A DNA stretch of 64,000 nucleotides from positions 62,001-126,000 of the forward strand of contig MWER01000004.1 in assembly GCA_002071175.1 (NCBI GenBank), written 5' to 3'. The translations under genes and the position numbers were made by a program. Under the pieces are notes generated by a model. That model was not told the origin of the DNA and did no database searches. It saw only the letters and a list, made by a program, of their open reading frames with translations. Shown piece by piece: positions 46,881 to 54,811 of this stretch (the stretch's first letter is position 1; every line of letters begins with the position of its first letter). The stretch comes from Bacteroidetes bacterium ADurb.Bin037. GTDB taxonomy: Bacteria > Bacteroidota > Bacteroidia > Bacteroidales > UBA932.

Positions 46881-47297
46881 TTATTCGCCAATGATCTTTA
46901 CCAGGACGCGTTTTTTCCTTTTACCGTCAAATTCGCCATAAAAGATTTGTTCCCATGTCCCGAAATCGAGGCGACCCTGGGTTATGGCAATCACCACTTC
47001 CCGTCCCATTACCTGGCGTTTAAGGTGAGCGTCGGCATTGTCCTCCACCCCATTGTGACGATACTGAGAATGCGGTTTTTCGGGAGCCAGGTGTTCCAGC
47101 CACTTTTCAAAATCATGATGAAGTCCGGATTCGTCATCATTAATAAAAACGCTCGAAGTTATGTGCATGGAATTACACAATAGTATCCCTTCCTGAATAC
47201 CGCTCTCCTCAAGACATTTGAGAACCTGTGGAGTAATGTTGACAAAGGCGCGGCGTGTAGTCGTTTCAATGTAAAATTCTTGTCTGTAGGTTTTCAT
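46881..47297 (-). CDS. YjbQ/UPF0047 family protein
   Basis: A 138-residue soluble protein of the YjbQ family. Motifs are [22 protein letters not shown] and the late [20 protein letters not shown]. The family has weak thiamine-phosphate-synthase-like activity reported in E. coli, but its real role is unclear. It heads a likely two-gene operon with the amrS radical SAM enzyme. Confidence 0.9.
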   Translation of the reverse strand: MKTYRQEFYIETTTRRAFVNITPQVLKCLEESGIQEGILLCNSMHITSSVFINDDESGLHHDFEKWLEHLAPEKPHSQYRHNGVEDNADAHLKRQVMGREVVIAITQGRLDFGTWEQIFYGEFDGKRKKRVLVKIIGE

Positions 47298-47490
47298 CTC
47301 TATAGGTTTTCAATGTCATAAAGATACAAAAAATGAGGGAACCGTTCCCGGAAAAATATTCACTTCTTATTTGGAAAGGCTTCATTACAGAAAAGGACTA
47401 TCAAAAATAGCTGGCAAACCCCGAAAAAGTCAACCCTGTTTTTATTTCCATATCAAAATAAATTCTTAATCTCTTGCACAATCCAATATT

Positions 47491-47525
47491 GTTCATTATT
47501 TTTACATGTTCATTGACAATGAACA
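47491..47525 (+). promoter_or_regulatory. palindromic operator before the AbiE-type pair
   Basis: TGTTCATTG 47507-47515, then A, then CAATGAACA 47517-47525, is a perfect 9+1+9 inverted repeat. An extra half-site GTTCATT lies at 47491-47497, 17 bases from its copy in the palindrome. It sits 33 bases before the antitoxin start. Autoregulation by AbiEi antitoxins through inverted repeats is known, so this is a good operator candidate. The rest of the 261-base gap (47298-47558) shows no gene. Confidence 0.6.
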
Positions 47526-47558
47526 TTATAAATTACTGAACACAAGGCACAGCACAAA

Positions 47559-48566
47559 ATGGTTGAAATACTTGATAATGCGATTGTTAAACTAAAGGGA
47601 AACACAGGTTTTGATATTTGTGTTTCTGATACAAAATTGAAAAAAAGCGGTATAATAACCATACTGAGTGAACGTTTTTTGGTAGATGTGAAACCTGAAA
47701 TTTCGCGTGGAAATAAAGGCATTATGCTATCACAATTAGTAGATGCCTCCCGCGAAGAAAATCTACCCATTTTGCTTTTTACACATTATATTCCTTCTGA
47801 TATTGCCAAAGAGTACATAGATGCAGGCATCAACTATGCCGATACGGCTGGCAATTGTTACATCCGCAGTGGAAGTCTATCAATCATTATCCAAGGTAAG
47901 CGAATTAGACGAAATCCACGTGTTAATCAGGCACGTGCTTTTCAGGAAACAGGTGTGAAAGTGATTTTTCAATTGTTGGTCAATCCTGAAAACGGCAATA
48001 AACCTTATCGGGAATTGGCTAAAATGGCTGACGTGTCGTTGGGTTCGGTTAGTCAAATTTTCAAAGAGCTGGAAGAGCTTAACTTTATTCTGAGAACAAA
48101 AAAACAGAAATTACTCAAAAACAAACCTGAACTGTTAAAAAGATGGATTGTGGCTTATCACGATATAGTACGACCTAAATTACTGCTCAAAAGAATGGAT
48201 TATATTTATCCTGAAGATTTTTCGCAGTGGCAACATTTATTGTTTGATCTCACAGATGAAAACATCACTTTGTGGGGCAATGAAAACGCGGGAGCCTTGC
48301 TTACCAAACAATTCAATCCGGCTTTACATACTATTTATACCAATATAAGCTGGCAAAATGTAAGCAGAAACCTAAAATTACGTCCTGCGCAAAACGGAAG
48401 AATTGAGATCTTACGCCTGCCATATTCACCTAATTTGAACGATGAATATGCCAATCAAACCGTGCACCCGCTATTGGTATATGCCGACCTGATGGGTAGC
48501 AGCGACAGCAGAAATATAGAAACAGCAAAACTCGTTTATGAACAGTACTTACAACATATCAAGTGA
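47559..48566 (+). CDS. AbiEi-like antitoxin with winged HTH
   Basis: A 335-residue protein resembling type IV AbiEi antitoxins of Bacteroidota. A winged helix at about 133-190 (GNKPYRELAKMADVSLGSVS) is followed by the C-terminal AbiEi-type domain ending HPLLVYADLMGSSDSRNIE. It would repress its own promoter and counter the toxin made by the next gene, with which it overlaps by 29 bases. The DNA is more AT-rich than in the preceding core genes. Confidence 0.82.
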   Translation: MVEILDNAIVKLKGNTGFDICVSDTKLKKSGIITILSERFLVDVKPEISRGNKGIMLSQLVDASREENLPILLFTHYIPSDIAKEYIDAGINYADTAGNCYIRSGSLSIIIQGKRIRRNPRVNQARAFQETGVKVIFQLLVNPENGNKPYRELAKMADVSLGSVSQIFKELEELNFILRTKKQKLLKNKPELLKRWIVAYHDIVRPKLLLKRMDYIYPEDFSQWQHLLFDLTDENITLWGNENAGALLTKQFNPALHTIYTNISWQNVSRNLKLRPAQNGRIEILRLPYSPNLNDEYANQTVHPLLVYADLMGSSDSRNIETAKLVYEQYLQHIK

Positions 48567-49395
48567 GCAATTAGAAAACCCGTTCCTGAAAGAGCTTCTG
48601 ACAAGGCTTACCTGTTTTTTCCAAGAAATCAATACTGAGTTTTACATTATCGGTGCTACCGCAAGGGATCTTTTACTTCACAATGTGTACGGTTATCAAT
48701 CCGACAGAAAAACATATGATTTGGATATTGCCATCGGCATTTCGGACTGGGAGCAATTTGATACGATAGTTGATTTGTTGCCGAAAGAAGCCGATTTTTC
48801 AAAAGACAAATCACAACTACAACGTTTTCTATACAAAGGTCATTTTAAGCTGGATATTGTTCCTTTTGGAAGAATAGCCAATGAAAGAGGAGTTATCTAT
48901 TGGCAATCAGCGGGCGAAAGGCGTATGTCTGTTATCGGCTTTCAACAGATGGCACAATTTGCCTTAACGGTTCAGATTGATAATGAGCTGCCGATAAAAG
49001 TAGCTTCGCTTCCGGGTGCGTTTATATTGAAACTTATTGCATGGAAAGACCGTCATTTGGAAAACAACAAAGATGCCTATGATATGGCACTGTTGATAGA
49101 AAACTATTTTGAGATACATATCGAACGAATTGCAATTGAACATTTTGACATCTTGGAAGATGATGATTTTGATGAGTTTATAGCAGGTGGAAAACTGATG
49201 ATGCGAGATGTAAAAGCAATGCTCGTTGGTGATCAACAAGCGTTAGATTATTTAAAAGACATCATTACGGAAGAAGTGGAAAAACAAGAAAACAGTCCTT
49301 TAATCAACAAGATTTTGGAAACATTGAGACAATTAAAATACGAACAAGTACTTCGACTTTTACAAGAAATGCAGAAGGAATTAAATAGGGATTAA
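48538..49395 (+). CDS. AbiEii/AbiGii-family nucleotidyltransferase toxin
   Basis: A 285-residue nucleotidyltransferase-like protein. The active-site pattern is GATARDLL (residues 39-46) followed by YDLDIAI (Asp61, Asp63), as in AbiEii-like toxins. A late Lys/Asp pair in KLIAWKDR fits the family. Such toxins modify tRNA or other RNA and cause abortive infection or stasis. The start lies inside the antitoxin gene, giving translational coupling. Confidence 0.85.
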   Translation: MNSTYNISSEQLENPFLKELLTRLTCFFQEINTEFYIIGATARDLLLHNVYGYQSDRKTYDLDIAIGISDWEQFDTIVDLLPKEADFSKDKSQLQRFLYKGHFKLDIVPFGRIANERGVIYWQSAGERRMSVIGFQQMAQFALTVQIDNELPIKVASLPGAFILKLIAWKDRHLENNKDAYDMALLIENYFEIHIERIAIEHFDILEDDDFDEFIAGGKLMMRDVKAMLVGDQQALDYLKDIITEEVEKQENSPLINKILETLRQLKYEQVLRLLQEMQKELNRD

Positions 49396-49398
49396 GAT

Positions 49399-49545
49399 AT
49401 GGCAAAAGCTGACATGATTATTTTTAGGGAAAGTGCAGCACGCGACATTTTAAACGCTATTCCTTTCTGCGTAATACACGATAGTAAGGTAAAATCAAAA
49501 GACATAAGAAAAGGAGCAAATTATCTCTATAACTATTTTAAATAA
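49399..49545 (+). CDS. small ORF of unknown function
   Basis: A 48-residue frame starting ATG, 3 bases after the toxin stop and ending 8 bases before the next gene. The product (MAKADMIIFRESAARDIL...) has no signal peptide and no family I recognise. Tight packing favours translation, but it could also be the remnant of a longer gene cut by recombination. Confidence 0.4.
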   Translation: MAKADMIIFRESAARDILNAIPFCVIHDSKVKSKDIRKGANYLYNYFK

Positions 49546-49553
49546 CACCCATC

Positions 49554-50678
49554 ATGAAACTATCCAATTGGCCTATTTTCCTTGCATTGTTACTATTTAT
49601 CCAATGTACATCTGCAACACAAACCGATAAAATGCGCGTAGCCGTCTTTGACGGGCACGGTGGCGCACAGACATGCATCTGGGAGGCGGTGGCGGCAATC
49701 AAGTTGGATGCTCAAATGGAGGTCCGCACCATTACATCAGCAGATATTGCGAACAATGTGCTCGATTCGCTCGATGCGATTATTATCCCCGGCGGTGGCG
49801 GAAGCCGGCAGTACTTGAATCTTGGTAACGAGAACCAACGGCGCATTAAAGTTTTTGTGGCACGCGGTGGCGGAGCCGTAGGTATTTGCGCGGGTGCCTA
49901 TCTGTTTTCCGACACTCCCGAATATTCCTGTATGCAGCTAAACGGGGCACAAGCAATAGACATTGAGCACGACAACAGAGGACATGGAATGGCTAAATTC
50001 ACTCTTACAGAGGAAGGAAAAGAGTTTTTCCCTGAAGTTGCCGAACGTGATACACTCTATGTGATGTATTACGAAGGTCCGGTTTTTGTCCCCAGAGAAG
50101 GGGCCGACATCCAATATGAAACACTTGCCATAATGGAAAGTGATGTTCACGAACAGGGCGACGCTCCGAAAAACATGACCAACAACAAACCCTTTTTCAT
50201 TGGCAATAAATATGGGGAAGGACGTGTTTTCAGCTGCATCGCGCATCCTGAAGCTACGCCGGGCATGATGTGGATGATTCCGCGCATGGTGCGCTGGACG
50301 CTTGATAAACCGATTGCGGGCTATGCGGAAAATGTGATAGATCCCACTATTTTTAACAAAGAAATCTTGATGTCTATAGCAGATCTCAGACAGGAGAGCC
50401 GCTGTTTCCGAACATTTTTATACGGAACAGCCGATGAAAAAATCGCAGCGCTCGATTGGCTGCAAAGTAAACATTCGTGGGACGCCAAACGTTGGATACA
50501 GGGATTGCTTTATGACGGCGATGCAGAGGTCAGAGTAAGAGCGGCACAATATATAGCCGATATACACTATCTGCATTACTTGCCCGATATGCGCGCTGCT
50601 TACCAAACGGAAAAAGATGAAGCTGCCAAAGCTCAAATCAAAGAGTACTTAGACAAACTGGAGGCGTTACTTCCGTAG
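49554..50678 (+). CDS. BPL_N-domain (glutamine-amidotransferase-like) lipoprotein
   Basis: A 374-residue lipoprotein (lipobox FIQC, Cys18). The N-terminal domain (about 27-260) is a class I amidotransferase-like fold with IIIPGGGGSRQY and a nucleophile elbow GICAGAYLF (Cys112). This matches the biotin-protein-ligase N-terminal (BPL_N) family. The C-terminal 100 residues are helical and HEAT-like (DGDAEVRVRAAQYIADIHYLH). It is an exported amidase-like protein of unknown substrate. Base composition is richer in G+C than its neighbours, so the accessory region looks mosaic. Confidence 0.8.
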   Translation: MKLSNWPIFLALLLFIQCTSATQTDKMRVAVFDGHGGAQTCIWEAVAAIKLDAQMEVRTITSADIANNVLDSLDAIIIPGGGGSRQYLNLGNENQRRIKVFVARGGGAVGICAGAYLFSDTPEYSCMQLNGAQAIDIEHDNRGHGMAKFTLTEEGKEFFPEVAERDTLYVMYYEGPVFVPREGADIQYETLAIMESDVHEQGDAPKNMTNNKPFFIGNKYGEGRVFSCIAHPEATPGMMWMIPRMVRWTLDKPIAGYAENVIDPTIFNKEILMSIADLRQESRCFRTFLYGTADEKIAALDWLQSKHSWDAKRWIQGLLYDGDAEVRVRAAQYIADIHYLHYLPDMRAAYQTEKDEAAKAQIKEYLDKLEALLP

Positions 50679-50705
50679 AGTAATGTGAGTCCCCAAAGTT
50701 TGAAC

Positions 50706-50738
50706 AGAGCCCGTCTTGGATCGGGCTCTTTCTTTTTG
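50706..50738 (+). terminator. intrinsic terminator after the BPL_N gene
   Basis: AGAGCCCG 50706-50713 pairs perfectly with CGGGCTCT 50722-50729 across an 8-base loop, followed by a T-rich tract (CTTTCTTTTT region to 50738). Strong Rho-independent terminator. Confidence 0.85.
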
Positions 50739-50829
50739 CCTAAGTTTTATTTCGTAGTTGTTTAGTGTAAGCACTATTTTTCAATCTAAATTTTTATATT
50801 GGGCTTGATAAAAAGGAGATTTTGGCAAT

Positions 50830-52002
50830 ATGAAGAAGATAATAGATACCGAAAGAATACCCATTAAGCTTTGGTTGGATGAAATGGATGATAATACTCT
50901 TTATCAGGTGAAGAACCTGGCTAATTTGCCTTTTGCTTTCAAGCATATAGCTTTGATGCCGGATGCACATTCAGGGTATGGTATGCCTATAGGCGGGGTA
51001 ATGGCTGCAGATAACGTGATTGTGCCCAATGCCGTAGGTGTGGATATCGGCTGCGGCATTTGTGCGGTTAAAACCGATTTGAAGATAAAGCCAAATATTC
51101 AGAAAAGGCTGAAGGAGATTGTAGGGGATATTGAGAAGAGGGTGCCGGTGGGTTTTAAGCACCATAAAAGGGCGCAGGATGAGGGTTTTATGCCTGAAGG
51201 TTATAAGGTTGGCAGTATGGAAGTGGTAAGCTCCGAGTATCAATCTGCCTTACGACAACTCGGAACTCTTGGAGGAGGTAATCATTTTATTGAGATTCAA
51301 AGGGATAAAGAGGGTTTTATTTGGATAATGATCCACTCGGGGAGTAGAAATATAGGCAAACAAGTTGCCGATCATTACAACAAGCTTGCTAAAAAACTAA
51401 ATAAGCAATGGAACTCTTCCGTACCTCCAAACGCAGACCTTGCCTATCTCCCATTTACAACAGCAGAAGCACATAAGTATTATCAGGAAATGAATTATTG
51501 CATTGATTTTGCTTTAGCTAATCGCAAACTAATGCTCACAAGGGTACAAGAGATTTTGTCAGATTATTTCCCCAATATAAAGTTCGGTGAGATGATAAAC
51601 ATTGCTCATAACTATGCGAAATGGGAAAAGCATTTCGGCAAAAATGTGGTAGTTCATCGCAAAGGTGCCACTTCAGCACATAAGGGAGAGCTTGGAATTA
51701 TCCCCGGTTCTCAAGGCACAAAATCCTATATCGTAGAAGGCTTGGGTAATCCTGAAAGCTTCTCAAGTTGCTCCCATGGAGCCGGCCGATTAATGGGACG
51801 TAATGAGGCCATCCGAAGTTTAAGTCTTGAGCATGAAATACGCAAACTCGACAAAAAAGGAATTCTACATTCAATTAGAACCCAAAGAGATCTTGATGAA
51901 GCCCCTTCCGCTTATAAAAATATTACTCAGGTCATGTCAGACCAGGAAGATTTAGTCAAAATAGCAGTAGAACTCTCGCCGCTTGCTGTGATTAAGGGGT
52001 AG
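50830..52002 (+). CDS. rtcB: RNA-splicing ligase RtcB
   Basis: A 390-residue GTP- and Mn-dependent RNA ligase that joins 3'-phosphate or 2',3'-cyclic phosphate ends to 5'-OH ends. Motifs are DAHSGYGMPIGGV, VDIGCGI (Cys75 metal ligand), GGGNHFIE, HSGSRNIGK and the guanylylated His in SCSHGAGRLMGR. No archease, rtcA or rtcR is adjacent. It is framed by its own terminator and the upstream one, so it is a single-gene unit in the accessory stretch next to a toxin-antitoxin pair. Confidence 0.94.
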   Translation: MKKIIDTERIPIKLWLDEMDDNTLYQVKNLANLPFAFKHIALMPDAHSGYGMPIGGVMAADNVIVPNAVGVDIGCGICAVKTDLKIKPNIQKRLKEIVGDIEKRVPVGFKHHKRAQDEGFMPEGYKVGSMEVVSSEYQSALRQLGTLGGGNHFIEIQRDKEGFIWIMIHSGSRNIGKQVADHYNKLAKKLNKQWNSSVPPNADLAYLPFTTAEAHKYYQEMNYCIDFALANRKLMLTRVQEILSDYFPNIKFGEMINIAHNYAKWEKHFGKNVVVHRKGATSAHKGELGIIPGSQGTKSYIVEGLGNPESFSSCSHGAGRLMGRNEAIRSLSLEHEIRKLDKKGILHSIRTQRDLDEAPSAYKNITQVMSDQEDLVKIAVELSPLAVIKG

Positions 52003-52011
52003 TGAAGGAAC

Positions 52012-52034
52012 GGTGCATAACTGCACCCTTTTTT
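52012..52034 (+). terminator. intrinsic terminator after rtcB
   Basis: GGTGCA 52012-52017 pairs with TGCACC 52022-52027 across a 4-base loop, followed by six T (52029-52034). Confidence 0.8.
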
Positions 52035-52110
52035 GCATAAGGTGTTTTCTCATTCTGCTCAGTTTCACTTCCTCCGTATTGCTTGATCACATATATTTAC
52101 GTCTAAAATT

Positions 52111-52192
52111 CATGTAAATCAAAAGTTATACTTTAAAAATACATGTAAAAATAAAGTTGCACTTTAGATTTACATAGAAATTTGTATTTTTG
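52111..52192 (+). promoter_or_regulatory. iterated operator and promoter of the AAA/DUF4143 gene
   Basis: Two near-identical palindromic cores, AAAGTTATACTTTA 52122-52135 and AAAGTTGCACTTTA 52153-52166, are 31 bases apart (three helical turns). They are framed by ATGTAAAT before the first copy, TACATGTA between them and ATTTACAT after the second. TATTTTTG at 52185-52192 is a perfect -7 box. The second repeat overlaps the expected -33 region, so bound protein would block transcription. Confidence 0.55.
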
Positions 52193-52229
52193 TGTGTTGT
52201 GATTTCAATAATTAAAAGAATAATTGAAT

Positions 52230-53369
52230 ATGCTATCACGAATAATAAATATTCAAGGTGTTGAAAATGAGAGTGTTTTCCTTTGGGGTGCCCGTCAAAC
52301 CGGTAAAAGCACATTGCTGAAAATGCTGTTTCCTGACGTTCGTTATATTGATTTATTAAAATCAGATGAATTTGCCCGTTATAATCGTCGTCCGTCACTC
52401 TTGCGCGAAGAATTGAGTTTAATTCCTGAAAACGAATTGGTCATTATTGACGAAATTCAGAAAATACCTGCATTACACGACGAAGTGCATTGGCTGATAA
52501 GCAATCGTCATATTCGCTTTATTCTGAGCGGTTCAAGTGCTTGTAAACTACGTCGTAGCGGTGTAAATTTATTAGGCGGCAGAGCTATCAGGAAACATCT
52601 TTACCCGTTTGTTAGTGCCGAAATTCCCGATTTCGACCTTGTGAAAGCCTGTAATAACGGGATGCTGCCACGACATTATTTAGTGGAAAATCCCACCAAT
52701 CGACTTGACGCTTATGTGGGGGATTATCTGCAACAGGAAATAAAGGCCGAAGCACTTACCAGAAACCTAAATACATTTATTCGGTTTATGGAAGTTGCCG
52801 CATTAAGCAACGGCGAAATCTTGAATTACAATAATATTGCTTCGGAATGTGGCATAAGTGCTCCTACTGTGAAAGAGTATTTTTCTATTTTGGAAGAAAC
52901 GCTTATCGGTTATACCATTCCTGCTTTTACTCGAAATGTGAAACGTCGTGTTATCCAATCGCCTAAATTCTACTATTTCGACGTAGGTGTTGCTAATTTT
53001 CTCTTGAGAAGAGCAGCCCTTTCCCCGGGCTCTCCTGAGTTTGGACACGCTTTTGAGCATTTGATATTGCAAGAAATTATAGCTTACATCGGATATTTCA
53101 GACCGCGACAAAATCTCTCCTATTGGCGCACATCATCGGGTTACGAAGTAGATGCAATTATCGGAAATGCTGAAGTCGCCATAGAAGTTAAATCGTCTGA
53201 TGAAGTACAATTACATCATCTAAAAGGGTTAAAGGCATTTTCAGAAGAATTTCCCGATTGTCGGTTGATCCTTGTGTCGTTGGATAAATATCCCCGCCTA
53301 ATGAATAAGGTGGAAATTTATCCTGTATCAGAATTTTTGAAAATGTTATGGAATAGCGATTTGTTTTAA
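52230..53369 (+). CDS. AAA ATPase with DUF4143 C-terminal domain
   Basis: A 379-residue protein from the ATG at 52230. The in-frame TTG at 52224 is less likely. Walker A is GARQTGKST (Lys26), Walker B LVIIDEIQ. A sensor-like SGSSACKLRR follows. The C-terminal DUF4143 part has a winged-helix-like SECGISAPTVKEYFSIL and a nuclease-like segment YEVDAIIGNAEVAIEVKSS (Asp/Glu-Val-Lys). The family is common in Bacteroidota accessory DNA, and its function is unproven. It has its own repeated operator. Confidence 0.88.
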   Translation: MLSRIINIQGVENESVFLWGARQTGKSTLLKMLFPDVRYIDLLKSDEFARYNRRPSLLREELSLIPENELVIIDEIQKIPALHDEVHWLISNRHIRFILSGSSACKLRRSGVNLLGGRAIRKHLYPFVSAEIPDFDLVKACNNGMLPRHYLVENPTNRLDAYVGDYLQQEIKAEALTRNLNTFIRFMEVAALSNGEILNYNNIASECGISAPTVKEYFSILEETLIGYTIPAFTRNVKRRVIQSPKFYYFDVGVANFLLRRAALSPGSPEFGHAFEHLILQEIIAYIGYFRPRQNLSYWRTSSGYEVDAIIGNAEVAIEVKSSDEVQLHHLKGLKAFSEEFPDCRLILVSLDKYPRLMNKVEIYPVSEFLKMLWNSDLF

Positions 53370-53403
53370 GACCTGTATTCTTGATGCCTAAATCTATCCA
53401 CTA

Positions 53404-54126
53404 CTAAATGTTGTTCTCAATCATTGTTTTAATCTTGTTATATATCTTTTCTGTTTCATTTTTATTTTTGAAATTAATGATAATTTTATCCCCGCTATTT
53501 TTCGTTATTATCAAATATGGCACTACATCAGAATGAATTAGCAGTCTGCTTTTGCCAAATTTATCAAGGATAAAAAATCCCTTTTTAACAAGACCAAAAC
53601 TAAATCCATTGGTCCGTAATTTAATTGCCGGCAACTTGTCGGAAAGTTCAACATTTTCAATCTCACTAATACTTATTTCAAATCCGTGCATTCCTGAAAA
53701 TCGAATTGTATCATTATGGTAAGTTGGTTTTGAAGGGCTAAATCCATAAGCTATTAATCCAATCACGATTGAAAATACCAATCCAAGAAAAAAATATGTC
53801 AATATAGCCCTCTTGGTCCTGTTGTGGTTAAATTTTTGAGCTTTTACAACCAAAATTGTTACTCCAACTAAAATTGCTATCAGCATCATTGAATTGGCAA
53901 TCATTATAAAACCAATCCATTTAAAAATATAATATCCGATTATTATTGATAGTCCTATGGTGATTAATCCATTGCGCATAAAAGTCGACAAACCCTCAAT
54001 GTCTACATTTTTCTTCTTTTCTTCTGACATGGTGTTGTATCCAGCAATCAAATCAGGTGAGGATTTAACTAAAAATCCTAAACCAATCATAAATAATCCA
54101 ACTATCAAATTAATTATATCAATCAT
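53404..54126 (-). CDS. DUF3784-like membrane protein with PH-like domain
   Basis: A 240-residue protein. Four membrane segments lie in the first half, with FMIGLGFLVKSSPDLIAGYNTM typical of DUF3784. The C-terminal half (about 135-240) is soluble and looks like a bacterial PH-type domain (DTIRFSGMHGFEISISEIE). The function is unknown. Strongly AT-rich codon use sets it apart from the ribosomal genes next to it, which suggests acquired DNA. Confidence 0.7.
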   Translation of the reverse strand: MIDIINLIVGLFMIGLGFLVKSSPDLIAGYNTMSEEKKKNVDIEGLSTFMRNGLITIGLSIIIGYYIFKWIGFIMIANSMMLIAILVGVTILVVKAQKFNHNRTKRAILTYFFLGLVFSIVIGLIAYGFSPSKPTYHNDTIRFSGMHGFEISISEIENVELSDKLPAIKLRTNGFSFGLVKKGFFILDKFGKSRLLIHSDVVPYLIITKNSGDKIIINFKNKNETEKIYNKIKTMIENNI

Positions 54127-54304
54127 TGTCTGTCAGTTTTTTATAATTATTATGATCATTTTGGTGATATAGGGCGTTTTTAATTATTTGTATTTTATCC
54201 ATTCGTTCTAAAGAATATGTTCTACTTTTCGAATTGCAAAGTTCATATTTTTGGCTCGTTATTGTTATAGTTGTTATTTTCTTGACATTGGATGAATTCT
54301 CAAT

Positions 54305-54340
54305 AAAAAAGCACCTGCGCTTTCTCGCAAGTGCTTTATT
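54305..54340 (-). terminator. terminator of the tRNA gene
   Basis: Read on the minus strand, AAAGCAC pairs with GTGCTTT, with GCG/CGC pairing inside across an AGAAAG loop, and a run of six T follows (plus-strand A at 54305-54310). The rest of the gap 54127-54304 shows no gene. Confidence 0.65.
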
Positions 54341-54341
54341 G

Positions 54342-54416
54342 TGGGCCCAGCTGGACTTGAACCAGCGACCCCCTGATTATGAGTCAGGTGCTACTAACCG
54401 ACTGAGCTATGGGCCC
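54342..54416 (-). tRNA. tRNA with CAT anticodon (probably tRNA-Ile2, else Met)
   Basis: A full cloverleaf on the minus strand. The acceptor GGGCCCA pairs with TGGGCCC, the anticodon stem CCTGA pairs with TCAGG, and the T arm is GCTGG TTCAAGT CCAGC. The anticodon CAT lies at plus 54379-54381 in a CTCATAA loop. GACTCATAATC plus GTCGCTGGTTCAAGTCCAGC recalls the lysidine-modified tRNA-Ile2 of E. coli, but elongator Met is not excluded. CCA is not encoded. The fourth D-stem pair is a mismatch. TATATTTG on the minus strand (54429-54436) is a -7 box 12 bases upstream. Confidence 0.85.
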
Positions 54417-54478
54417 CCTTTTCGCGTACAAATATACACGAAAGGTATGTTAATATAAAATCCGGATCAAAGAACGTG

Positions 54479-54784
54479 TCAAACTTTGATTTCAACCTCA
54501 ACGCCACTGGGCAGTTCCAGTTTCATCAGGGCATCTACCGTCTTGGGAGTGGAGCTGTAAATATCCAGCAAACGGCGGAAAGAGTTCAATTCAAACTGTT
54601 CCCTTGCTTTCTTATTTACAAAAGTAGCCCGGTTGACCGTAAAGATCTTCTTGTTGGTGGGCAGGGGAATGGGACCGCTGACCACAGCGCCTGTTGCTTT
54701 GACTGTTTTAACGATCTTATCGGCAGATTTGTCTACCAGCATGTGATCGTAGGATTTTAATTTGATTCTGATCTTTTGGCTCAT
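54479..54784 (-). CDS. rpsJ: 30S ribosomal protein S10
   Basis: A 101-residue ribosomal protein with the S10 landmarks [29 protein letters not shown] and [13 protein letters not shown]. It also takes part in transcription antitermination with NusB. It is last in rpsL-rpsG-fusA-rpsJ. In related Bacteroidales rplC and the S10 operon follow directly. Here a tRNA and accessory genes follow instead. Confidence 0.97.
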   Translation of the reverse strand: MSQKIRIKLKSYDHMLVDKSADKIVKTVKATGAVVSGPIPLPTNKKIFTVNRATFVNKKAREQFELNSFRRLLDIYSSTPKTVDALMKLELPSGVEVEIKV

Positions 54785-54811
54785 TGTTTTAATGTGTTAA
54801 CCAAGTATTAT

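Noticed and set aside
47298..47560. Left attachment site copying the tRNA 3' end
   Set aside because: No stretch resembling the T arm and acceptor of the tRNA at 54342 was found here.
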